Assembly: GCA_022822445.1 (NCBI GenBank)
Contig: JAJEBR010000079.1
Span: forward strand, 1 to 64,000
DNA length: 64,000 bases
DNA from: Gemmatimonadota bacterium
GTDB lineage: Bacteria; Gemmatimonadota; Gemmatimonadetes; Longimicrobiales; Gaopeijiaceae
Direction: 5' to 3'
This document shows, piece by piece, positions 25,741 to 33,832 of the stretch. The translations under genes and the position numbers were made by a program. Every line of letters starts with the position of its first letter. Positions within the stretch are counted from its first letter, which is position 1. Below the pieces are notes generated by a model, which saw nothing but the letters and a program-made list of their open reading frames with translations, had not been told where the DNA came from and searched no databases.

Positions 25741-26189
25741 TTATCGACCGCGGTCCAACCCGAACATTCGAACATGCTCTACACCGAGTTCATCCCTCGC
25801 GACACCGAGAACATAGCCCGTGCCGATCTCGATCTGTCGAAGATCATGTGGAAGCTTCACCGTGCCCAGATAGATGCCATCCGGTCGAAAGACGTCGTGA
25901 AGACCCGAGGGGAGCCTTTCATCACCGATCTTCTCGCCGGTCGTGGGAGAAAACACCTCCAGTGGGATTCCACTGTCGCCTTCGGACGGCGAGGGGGCAC
26001 GACGAACCCACAGGACTCCCAGGGGATCGGTAAGAAAGCTCTCTACAATCGACAAACGCCTCGACGGGCCAGAACGGAGATCGAGATCATCCTCGAACAT
26101 AAACACCACGCTATCGGGGACGACAGCTTCCAGCGTTTCATCTGGCAGCGGCTGGCCCAGTCCGCCACAAGCACGCTGGCGTCCCCGCC
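25741..26189 (-). pseudogene. C-terminal fragment of a six-bladed propeller gene
   Basis: The open frame (largest ORF from 26109) encodes about 140 residues that match only the last blade(s) of the propeller family. It ends in GTGYVLGVARDELGVEHV, very close to the ending of the lipoprotein at 7537. Upstream in the same frame is a stop near 26190, next to the end of the serine hydrolase gene, so the N-terminal two-thirds and signal peptide are missing. Probably a deletion remnant. Confidence 0.6.
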
Positions 26190-26217
26190 GTTACCGGCCG
26201 GTCGGCGGTCCACTTTC

Positions 26218-27450
26218 TCACCCCCCAATCGCCAGATTCACGATCTCTCTGAACCGCCGCACCGGGTTCCGCCCACCCGGCGTCTGCGTGAAGACGAGCA
26301 CGATCAGATTCCGGTTTGGGTCGACGAAGGCGTTGGTCCCGTCGGAGCCTCCGTGTGAATAGACGCCCTCCTCCGACACGGACCAGCCGTAGCCGTAGTA
26401 GGACGGCGGTCCGTTCGAACCCGGATTGGTGCGGATCTTCGGCGTCGTCATCAGCCTCACCGACTGCTCCGAGAGGTAGCGCCTGCCGCCGTACTCGCCG
26501 CCGTTGAGGAACATCTGGCAGAAGATGACGTAGTCTTCGGCGGTCGAAATCATTCCGCCGGACGCACGCACGAATGGCACCTGCGGGGGATCGCCGGGGG
26601 TCCATCCGGGCGTCCAGTCGCCCGCGTCGTCGCGCCGGTAGTAGACGACGGACATGCGGTCGAGCTTGCCGTCCATCTTCTCGTCGACTTCGTGGTGATA
26701 GCTGTCGTTCATCCCCAGCGGGGTGTACAGCTCGGCGTCGAGGTATGCGTCCATCGGCATCCCCGAGGCCATCTCGATGAGGGCGCCGAGGGTGTTGAAG
26801 CCGGGGTTGTTGTAGCTGTAGCTGGTGCCGGGAGTGACTTCGGCGCCGACGCTGCCGAAGCGGGCGGCTTCGAGCTGCAGGGTGGGCGCGTCCGGGTGCT
26901 CCGCCGACGGCTCCATGTACGGCCGCAGGAAGAGGGTCGGGATCCTGAGGCCGCTGGAGTGCGAAAGCAGGTGCCCGATGTTGATGAAACCCGCCCGGTA
27001 GTTGTCCCATTCAGGCATGTGTTCGCGCACGAGATCGCTGTAGGCGAGCTCGCCGTCCTCCACGAGCATGGCAACGCCCGCCGCCACCACCGGCTTGGTG
27101 TTGGACGCCATCCGGAAGAGCGTGTTCGGCTCCATCGGGAGGTTCCTGGCCCTGTCCCGCCACCCGACCGCCTCGTGGAGGACAACCTTCCCGTCCTTCG
27201 CGACCAGCAGGACCGCACCGACCAGGTCCCCCCGCTCCACCGCCTCCTCGTAGAGCGCGACGCCGCCGGCGAGCACGCCCGCCGACATGCCGACCTCGGC
27301 CGGGGTCCCCCGCGTGACCATGGTGCCCTGGGCGGTGAGAGGGACGGATGGGGTCTGCAGGGCGAGGAGGGCGCCGAGGAGCAGTACGGTTCGTGCGAGG
27401 GCGGCGCGTCCTGAGCCGGAGTAGTAAAGTAAACATGACATTTTGTACAC
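26218..27450 (-). CDS. beta-lactamase-family serine hydrolase (class C/esterase-like), exported
   Basis: A 410-residue penicillin-binding-protein-like hydrolase with all three family motifs: SxxK as SNTK in MASNTKPVVAAG, YxN as YNN in SYNNPGFN, and HGG in YSHGGSDGT replacing KTG. A signal peptide covers residues about 15-42 (TVLLLGALLALQTPS, then LTAQG). The substrate could be a D-amino peptide or an ester rather than a beta-lactam. GTG 27450 is the annotated start, and ATG 27441 is equally likely given AGGAG upstream. Both lie inside regulatory site D. Confidence 0.88.
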   Translation of the reverse strand: MYKMSCLLYYSGSGRAALARTVLLLGALLALQTPSVPLTAQGTMVTRGTPAEVGMSAGVLAGGVALYEEAVERGDLVGAVLLVAKDGKVVLHEAVGWRDRARNLPMEPNTLFRMASNTKPVVAAGVAMLVEDGELAYSDLVREHMPEWDNYRAGFINIGHLLSHSSGLRIPTLFLRPYMEPSAEHPDAPTLQLEAARFGSVGAEVTPGTSYSYNNPGFNTLGALIEMASGMPMDAYLDAELYTPLGMNDSYHHEVDEKMDGKLDRMSVVYYRRDDAGDWTPGWTPGDPPQVPFVRASGGMISTAEDYVIFCQMFLNGGEYGGRRYLSEQSVRLMTTPKIRTNPGSNGPPSYYGYGWSVSEEGVYSHGGSDGTNAFVDPNRNLIVLVFTQTPGGRNPVRRFREIVNLAIGG

Positions 27451-27463
27451 TTCTCCTTACGGT
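27421..27463 (-). promoter_or_regulatory. 43-bp symmetric promoter/operator element, site D (overlaps gene start)
   Basis: Symmetric element with GTA at 27424, TGACA at 27436, TGTAC at 27444 and TAC at 27458. In the direction of the serine hydrolase it reads TGTACA, 17 bp, TACTAC. As at site C, it overlaps the first codons of an exported hydrolase, so it could act as an operator over the translation start or drive a shorter transcript. Confidence 0.6.
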
Positions 27464-27505
27464 TTGGTGTCTTGGACCAAGGGTCCGCAGGTAGTCCCCG
27501 CGTCG

Positions 27506-28858
27506 CTAGGGGTCGCTCTCCTTCTCTGCTTCAACCAGGTATTTGACCGCGAACGAGCTGATCCAGTGCGACCCTGCATAATCGGCGTCGAACATCGTCT
27601 CCAGCCCCGTGCGGCCGTGGTGCGCCGCCAGATTGCGCAACTTTTCGACTCTCGGGTCCGTGGGCGGGAGCGCGGCCGCGATCCGCAGCATCGCGTCGGC
27701 CCGTCCGAACCCCAGGCTGGTCAGGTGGGACCGCCTTGCGCGCGCGGCATAGGTCGTGTCGCTCAGTGAAGCTGTGATCGACTCGCGCACGCGGACCGAC
27801 ACGTTGCTTCCCCGCTCCACCACCACGCTGAAGGCCTCAGCCAGTGCCTCCAGGCGCCCATCGGCCGCCGAATCCGTCAGCGCGGAGGTGCGCAGGGGCG
27901 CGAAGTCGGCGGAATCCATATGGGGAAGGAGGGAGTCCAGCCACGGCACGTAGTCGTCCTGGTCCATCAACTCTGCCATCAGGGCCGCTTCTTCGAGACA
28001 GGGGGACAGGAAATCCGATCTGCCGGGCTCGTCCTCGACATCGCAGTCGTCGTCATCGGCGAAGAAGCGGACGGCGGAATCCCTGAGGACCCTCTCCAGC
28101 CCGCGCCGCGGATGCATGGCCGTCGCGCGAAGGCCCATCGATATCGTGAAGGCGGAGCTTCGGTGTGTACCGGAACGGACCGGTCGGCGCAGTCCCGTCA
28201 GATACTCCGCCAGGCGTTCCGCCACCAGGTCCGCCGCCGGCTCCATGTGCTCTGCCCAGTCCTGCGCCTGCGGGTCGTCCCATGAAGCCAGCTCGGCGTG
28301 CAGGAGCAGGAGCCAGACCCAGCCGTAGGGCCGCTCGAAGGTCGGGTTCGCGGCGAGGTATTCCAGCTCGCCCTGCATCGAGCGGGCGGTGATGTGGAAC
28401 CCCACCTTCTCGCGGATCAGCCCCGCCACCGGGATTTCCGGCATCTCCCTGGCCATCTTTACCAGCGCCCACATCGAATTCACCGCCGAGTGCCAGTCCC
28501 AGCAGCCGTAGAAGGCGAGGTTCTCCTCGAATCCGGGCCGGCGCACGTAGGTGGCCTCATACAGGTATCCGGACCGGGCGGACGGTATCGGCTGGGGGCG
28601 GTCGATGCAGGAGAGGGGTCCGGCAAGTACGGTGAGGGCGGTTTCGAGGTCGAGGGATGGCGGGGGGCCGGTGGGGATGGGGATGGGTGAAGTGGCGGAG
28701 GAGGCGGGGGCGGAATCCGAAACGGTCTCAGGGGCGTGCGCTTCGGCATTCTCGGGGCGGTCAGGGGCGTCCGGCGCACAGGCGGGCGATGCGAGTACGA
28801 GGCCCGCGAAAAGGGCGGCGACCGGCCGGACGGTGGGAGTGCTGGCGGATTGATGCAT
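27506..28858 (-). CDS. DUF2891 family lipoprotein (copy 1)
   Basis: A 450-residue protein with a lipoprotein-type signal (LVLASPAC) and a Pro/Ala-rich linker. Residues about 80-450 match DUF2891: FYGCWDWHSAVNSMW, FERPYGWVWLL, SDFLSPCLEEAALM and a C-terminal YAGSHWISSFAVKYL. The repeated helical pattern resembles alpha/alpha-barrel hydrolases, but no activity is established for the family. It is followed on the same strand by the serine hydrolase, and preceded by a paralogue 27 bp upstream; the three may be co-transcribed. Confidence 0.85.
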   Translation of the reverse strand: MHQSASTPTVRPVAALFAGLVLASPACAPDAPDRPENAEAHAPETVSDSAPASSATSPIPIPTGPPPSLDLETALTVLAGPLSCIDRPQPIPSARSGYLYEATYVRRPGFEENLAFYGCWDWHSAVNSMWALVKMAREMPEIPVAGLIREKVGFHITARSMQGELEYLAANPTFERPYGWVWLLLLHAELASWDDPQAQDWAEHMEPAADLVAERLAEYLTGLRRPVRSGTHRSSAFTISMGLRATAMHPRRGLERVLRDSAVRFFADDDDCDVEDEPGRSDFLSPCLEEAALMAELMDQDDYVPWLDSLLPHMDSADFAPLRTSALTDSAADGRLEALAEAFSVVVERGSNVSVRVRESITASLSDTTYAARARRSHLTSLGFGRADAMLRIAAALPPTDPRVEKLRNLAAHHGRTGLETMFDADYAGSHWISSFAVKYLVEAEKESDP

Positions 28859-28885
28859 GGCGGGGTAGTTGGGGCTGGAGTGCTC

Positions 28886-30286
28886 CTACGGGTCGGGTCC
28901 TCTTTCCGCCTCGATCAGGTATTTCAGTGCAAATGAGCCGATCCAGTGTGACCCGGCATAGCCCGCGTCGTGCATCGTCCGGTATCCGGTGGCGGCATGT
29001 TGCCGTGCCAGCATCCGCAGCTCCGCCACCCTGGGATCCGCATCAGGCAGTGCCGCCGCGATCCGCAGCATTGCGTCCGCCCGCGTGAACGCAAGGCCGA
29101 TGAGGTGCGACCGGGCACCCAGCGACATCCGAACCCGGTCACGTTCGCTCGCGGGGATACCCGCTGGCAGGTCGGTGTCGGCGGTGTCGGAGAGCGCGGA
29201 GGTACGAAGGGGGGCGAAGTCGGCCGAATCCATTGGGGGAAGGAGGGTATCCAGCCAGAGCACGTAGTCCTCCGGGTCCAGCACCCTGGTCATGAGTGCC
29301 GCTTCCTCGAGGCATGGCGACAGGAAGTCCGACCGTCCGGGCTCGTCGGCCGTCGGACAACTCCCGTCCTTCGCGTAGAAGCGGACCGCGGCCTCCCGAA
29401 GGGCGCTCTCGAGTTCCCGGCGGCTCGACATCTCCACCGCCTCAAGACTCAGGGCGATGGCGAAAGCCGTATTCGTGTGGGCTCCCGACCGAGACGGTTC
29501 CTCCAGCTCCCCGAGGTATTCGGCCAGCCGCTCGCTCATGAGGTCGGCCAGCGGCACGAGCCGATCCGCCCATTCCTCCGCCTCGGGGTCGTCCCACGAG
29601 TCCAGCTCCGCGTGCAGGAAGATGAGCCACGCCCAGCCGTAAGGGCGCTCGAAGGCGGGGTTGTTGCGGAAGTACTCGAGCTCGCCCGCGATCGCGCCTT
29701 CGGTGATATGGTTCCTCATCTTCTCGCGTACCAGCGGCCCCGTCGACGCCGGCGCCTCCGACAGCTCCGGCAGCTCCTTGAGGAGGCGGATCATCGTCCA
29801 GGCGGAGTTGACCGCGGAGTGCCAGTCCCAGCAGCCGTAGAAGGCGCGGGTCGCCTCGTAATCGGGGACGCGCGTGAAGGTCATCTCGTACAGGTAGGCG
29901 GACCGGTTGCCGGGGAGCGAGTGGGGGTGGTCGAAGCACGACAGGGGCAGGGACGCGAGATTGAGCGCCGTCTCGAGGTTGAGGACGGGAGCGGGGCCGG
30001 GGGGTGCGTCCGCGGAAGGTGCGGTGCCGGGGCCGGCCGCAGGCGCCGTGCCGGGAGCTGGATCCGCGGCGTCGTCCGAAAGCTCGGTGCCAGACGCCGC
30101 GTCGCCGGGGTCAGATACCGCATCGCCGGGGTCATCCGAATCGACCGTCGCGGATTCCGTTCCGCGGGCGTCGGGCCGGTCCGGCGTTTCGGGCGCACAG
30201 GCCACCCACGCCAGCGCCAGGACCGCGGCCCACGCCGACACCCGAGCCCCCGTGAGTGCCGTCGAAATCGTAGTCGTCTTCAGCAT
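28886..30286 (-). CDS. DUF2891 family lipoprotein (copy 2)
   Basis: A 466-residue paralogue of the neighbour, with the same domain landmarks (FYGCWDWHSAVNSAW, FERPYGWAWLI, SDFLSPCLEEAALM, YAGSHWIGSFALKYL). The N-terminus ends in a lipobox-like LAWVAC, followed by an acidic, Pro/Gly/Asp-rich spacer of about 55 residues before the domain. Tandem arrangement with 27 bp between the copies indicates local duplication. No enzymatic activity can be assigned. Confidence 0.85.
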   Translation of the reverse strand: MLKTTTISTALTGARVSAWAAVLALAWVACAPETPDRPDARGTESATVDSDDPGDAVSDPGDAASGTELSDDAADPAPGTAPAAGPGTAPSADAPPGPAPVLNLETALNLASLPLSCFDHPHSLPGNRSAYLYEMTFTRVPDYEATRAFYGCWDWHSAVNSAWTMIRLLKELPELSEAPASTGPLVREKMRNHITEGAIAGELEYFRNNPAFERPYGWAWLIFLHAELDSWDDPEAEEWADRLVPLADLMSERLAEYLGELEEPSRSGAHTNTAFAIALSLEAVEMSSRRELESALREAAVRFYAKDGSCPTADEPGRSDFLSPCLEEAALMTRVLDPEDYVLWLDTLLPPMDSADFAPLRTSALSDTADTDLPAGIPASERDRVRMSLGARSHLIGLAFTRADAMLRIAAALPDADPRVAELRMLARQHAATGYRTMHDAGYAGSHWIGSFALKYLIEAERGPDP

Positions 30287-30338
30287 TGGCAGGGTGGTTT
30301 GGGGTGGGCATGCAACGTGGGCCGCCGCCGGGGGCGGG

Positions 30339-31412
30339 TCAAGAAACCGGATGACGGAGCTTGACCAGCCCGTCGTCCAGCAGTTGCTGAAAGTGCTCGA
30401 CGATCGATTCCGCGGCAGGCCGGTAGGTCATGCCCAGGGCGGATCGGGAGCGCTCGTTGTCGAACCTCAGCGGGTATCCGAGGTTGCGCCGGGCCACCGC
30501 CTGCGGAATGCCCCTCCGGGGAGCGAGCATGAGCGCCGCCGTATTGGACACGGTGTGGCGCGGAAACGGAAAGCCGTCGCCAAAACGGCCTCGCAGAATC
30601 TCGGCGATCTCCATCACGCTCAGCGACTCGCCGACCAGGATGTGACGCCCCTCCGCTTTCGGGTTCATGCTCGCGCGAAGGTGAGCCTCGGCGACATCCC
30701 GCACGTCAACGATCGCGAACTCCAGTTCCGGGGCGCCGAACCGGTAGTAGCCGTTGCCGAAGTCCCGCATGACGAGCACGCCCTCCGCGCTGGTGTGGGG
30801 GCTCAGACCGGGCCCCAGGACGAGCCCGGGGTTGACCACGACGAGATCCCAGCGGGATTGCTTCCCGGCGATCTCCCAGGCGAGTCGCTCCGACAGCGTC
30901 TTGGAATAGGAGTACGGCTGGTGGCGTTCGTCGCTCGTCTCGTTCCAGTGGCTCTCGTCGAAACGGCCGGCGGGGATCTGCTCCATGTCGGCGGCGTCCC
31001 CGTAGATGGCCGTGATGCTCGACGTAAGCACGACGCGCCGAACGGAGGGCGTCCGGTTGGCCGCTTCCAGAACGTGGCGGGTTCCGGCGGTGGCCGGCTC
31101 GAGGAGATCGCGCACCGGGTCTTCGACGCCGCGCACGATGAGGGGGGAGGCGGTGTGGAAGACGAGGCGGCAGCCCGCCATGGCGGAGTCGAACGCGCCG
31201 GGATGGAGGAGGTCCGCCCGGAAGAGGGAGAGCGTGGCGGGGCAGTCCTGGGCGATTGCGTTGAGGTGGTCGGTCTTGCGGGGGTCGTGCGGGTCGCGGA
31301 CAGTCGCGTGGACGTGGAAGCCGCGTTCCAGGAGGCGCTTGACCAGCCATGACGCGACGTATCCGTTGCCGCCCGTGACGAGGACGGGGCCGAGGGGGCG
31401 CGGTGTGGTCAT
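30339..31412 (-). CDS. extended SDR (dihydroflavonol-4-reductase-like) oxidoreductase
   Basis: A 357-residue NAD(P)-dependent reductase or epimerase with the Rossmann motif TGGNGYVASW near residues 12-20, a catalytic YxxxK as YSYSK, and the upstream Ser in LTSSITAIYG. Sequence order fits the DFR/cinnamoyl-CoA reductase group. The ATG at 31412 is chosen because the glycine motif then falls at the normal distance from the N-terminus; upstream in-frame starts at 31427 and 31478 have no better ribosome sites. It is divergent from the PKS operon and could act on its product, but that is only positional evidence. Confidence 0.85.
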   Translation of the reverse strand: MTTPRPLGPVLVTGGNGYVASWLVKRLLERGFHVHATVRDPHDPRKTDHLNAIAQDCPATLSLFRADLLHPGAFDSAMAGCRLVFHTASPLIVRGVEDPVRDLLEPATAGTRHVLEAANRTPSVRRVVLTSSITAIYGDAADMEQIPAGRFDESHWNETSDERHQPYSYSKTLSERLAWEIAGKQSRWDLVVVNPGLVLGPGLSPHTSAEGVLVMRDFGNGYYRFGAPELEFAIVDVRDVAEAHLRASMNPKAEGRHILVGESLSVMEIAEILRGRFGDGFPFPRHTVSNTAALMLAPRRGIPQAVARRNLGYPLRFDNERSRSALGMTYRPAAESIVEHFQQLLDDGLVKLRHPVS

Positions 31413-31494
31413 CGCGGGTCTGTTCATCAAGGCGACCGCGGCACACCAAGGCACAGGGGGCGCGATGCTGGACGCCAAGGCAGATTACGGAATA

Positions 31495-31523
31495 GTAGCA
31501 TGATTCCAATATGTGGCTATAAT
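31495..31523 (+). promoter_or_regulatory. possible promoter of the PKS operon
   Basis: A consensus -10 TATAAT at 31518-31523 lies 35 bp before the small helical protein's start, in the AT-rich gap between the divergent SDR and that gene. The -35 position 17 bp upstream (GTAGCA) is weak. It is the most AT-rich point for several kilobases and the only obvious promoter candidate for the biosynthetic operon. Confidence 0.4.
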
Positions 31524-31558
31524 GATAGAATCCCACCATCAGCTCCCCATTCCCACGG

Positions 31559-31849
31559 ATGCGCACCATGGCCGACCGCAACTACGACAGATCCATCACC
31601 CTGAAGAAAGCCGTCGACCTGCAGGTCGTCGGCGAGAACATCCTGGATGTCGCCGACTTCGCGATCGAAAAGTACGAATTCGAGAACGACACCACACTTT
31701 CCGAAGAAGTCCGGGAAGCGGCGATCGAGCAGATCCGGGACGATCTGTGGGATCTGGTCAAGGATTTCCGGGCGCGGCGGAAGAAGTGGCTCCGGATGAT
31801 GTTCGACACCGCCGACAAGGCTGTGAATGGAGTAGTCGACGCCTCGTAG
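31559..31849 (+). CDS. small helical protein upstream of PKS
   Basis: A 96-residue highly charged protein (alternative start ATG 31568 gives 93 residues), predicted almost entirely alpha-helical, with heptad-like spacing through residues 40-85 and no signal peptide. It resembles no family I recognise. It is the first gene of the apparent PKS operon, 52 bp before the PKS start, so it may be a structural partner, docking protein or regulator of the synthase. Codon use matches its neighbours. Confidence 0.6.
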   Translation: MRTMADRNYDRSITLKKAVDLQVVGENILDVADFAIEKYEFENDTTLSEEVREAAIEQIRDDLWDLVKDFRARRKKWLRMMFDTADKAVNGVVDAS

Positions 31850-31901
31850 CAGGTCTGCCGCCATCGCCGCTCCTGCCGGCGAGGAGGCAAGGAACAGCCA
31901 C

Positions 31902-33832
31902 ATGAGCCACCCTGGTCCGGTCGCCATTGTCGGGTATGCCTACCGCATGCCTGGAGGAATCCGCACCGACGACGACTTCTGGCGCCTTCTCAGCGAACGC
32001 GAGATCGTCCGGGAACCGGTAACCGACCGGTACGGCCGGGGTTACCAGCCGATCGGCGAGTTCTCCGGCCCCGGGCGATTCGGCAGCGCGTACGAAGGGC
32101 TGATTCGCGACCAGGGGGAGCAGCGGATGGACCCCAGCCTCTTCGGGGTCTCGCGCAACGAGATGGCGTACATGGATCCGCAGATCCGGATGCTGCTCGG
32201 CTGCTCCTGGGAGAGCTGCGAGCACGCCGGGTGGGATCTGAACGCGCTGCGCAACAGTCCCACGGGCGTCTTCATCGGGGCGCAGGTGGCGTCGACGGCC
32301 AACTGGCGGGCGCTGTTCGGCACCAACGAGTTCTCGATACTGAGCATCGACGCCTCGATGCTGGCGAACCGCATCTCCTACCATCTCAACCTCATGGGAC
32401 CGTCGATCGCGTGCTCCACGGCCTGCTCCGCGTCCCTGACCGCCCTCCACACAGCCATCAACTCGCTCCGGCAGGGCGACTGTGACCGGGCCCTGGTCGG
32501 TGCCGCAACCTATCTGGGCTCGGCCCGCTGCAGCGCCTCGTTCAACGCTCTCGGCGTGATCAGTCCGGACGGGCGGTGTCATTCCTTCGACGCCGACGCC
32601 AACGGGTACATGCGCGCCGAAGGGTCATTCGTCTTTGCGATCAAGCCGTTGGAGGCGGCCGAGCGTGACGGCGACCATGTCTTCGCGGTGATCGAGGCCA
32701 CCGCGGTCAACACGGCCGGGACCGCCGACGATTCCGCGGGCATGGCGCAGGGGCGCTACATCACCGCGCCAACCCGGCACTCGCAGGTCGAACTGATGCG
32801 GACGGCGTGTGAGCGGGCGGGACTGGGCCCGGAGGACTTCGACTATATCGAAGCGCACGCGACCGGCACCGTCGTGGGCGACCGCATCGAGGGGAATGCG
32901 ATCGCCGAGGCGTTCGGGGGCGTAGAGCGTGATGTTCCGCTGCGCGTCGCAAGCGTGAAGAGCAACGTGGGGCACCTGGAAGCGGCGGCGTTCAGCGCGG
33001 CTCTGCTGAAGGTCGTCCTCATGATGCAGCGACGAACCTTCGCACCGATTTCCAGGAATTTCCTGGCCCCGAATCTGGAGATCGATTTCGACAGCTGCCC
33101 CATGCAGGTGCAAACGCACTGCGAGCCCTTCCCGGACCGACCGGTGGTGGTCGGCATCAATTCCTTCGGGTTCGGCGGCGCCAACGGGCACTGCGTGGTG
33201 AGGGAATACCGGCCCGAGCAATCAACGATGTGGTCGGTGCCGCTGGCTCCGGACGCCGGATACATGGTCCCGCTGTCCGCGCGGACGACCGGCGCCCTTG
33301 CAGAGAGCGCGGAGAGCTTGCGGGCGGTTCTCGACGAGCGGGAGGTCGACCTCTACACGCTTGCGGGGAACCTCGGCCGGCGGCGCAGCCAGTTTGCCGC
33401 GCGTACGGCCTTCGCCGTGCGAGACCGCGCCCAGCTCGCCGAGGCGCTGGACGCGTTCGCTGAGGACCCATCTCCGGTGTCCACTGTCGAGGAGGGTGAC
33501 CGCCGCGTGGCCATGGTGTTCTCGGGGCAGGGCACGCAGTGGGAGGGGTGCGGGCGCGCGCTCTACGACGCCGACCCCGTCTTCCGCCGCGTGATCGACG
33601 CCGTTGAGGAGGAGTGGCGGAAACACTCCGAAGTATCGCTGCGCGAGGCCTGTTTCACGGCGAGCCAGGAGGAATTGAACGAGGTCCGGCTCGCGCAGCC
33701 CGCGATCTTCATGATTCAGTGCGCCCTGGTGGAACTGCTCTCGACCTGGGGCGTGCAGCCGGACTGCGTGGTCGGACACAGCTCCGGCGAGGTGGCGGCC
33801 GCCTACGCGTGCGGTGTGCTTTCGCTTGCCAG
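31902..33832 (+). CDS. highly reducing type I PKS, 5' part (KS and start of AT), frameshifted
   Basis: First 643 residues of a modular synthase. The ketosynthase (1-430) has the catalytic triad: Cys175 in STACSAS, His319 in EAHATGT and His358 in KSNVGHLEA. A linker leads to the acyltransferase, beginning MVFSGQGTQWEG and reaching the GHSSGE elbow with Ser627. The frame then breaks at about 33830: the expected LADATHLVYHR sequence continues in another frame, so one base is missing relative to an intact gene. Ribosome site GGAGGCAAGGAAC precedes ATG 31902. If the break is real the synthase is dead; a single-base sequencing error is equally possible. Confidence 0.88.

Noticed and set aside
26218-27450. 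Antibiotic-resistance beta-lactamase
   Set aside because: The SxxK/YxN/HGG motifs are shared by many esterases and peptidases; nothing in the sequence singles out beta-lactam hydrolysis.
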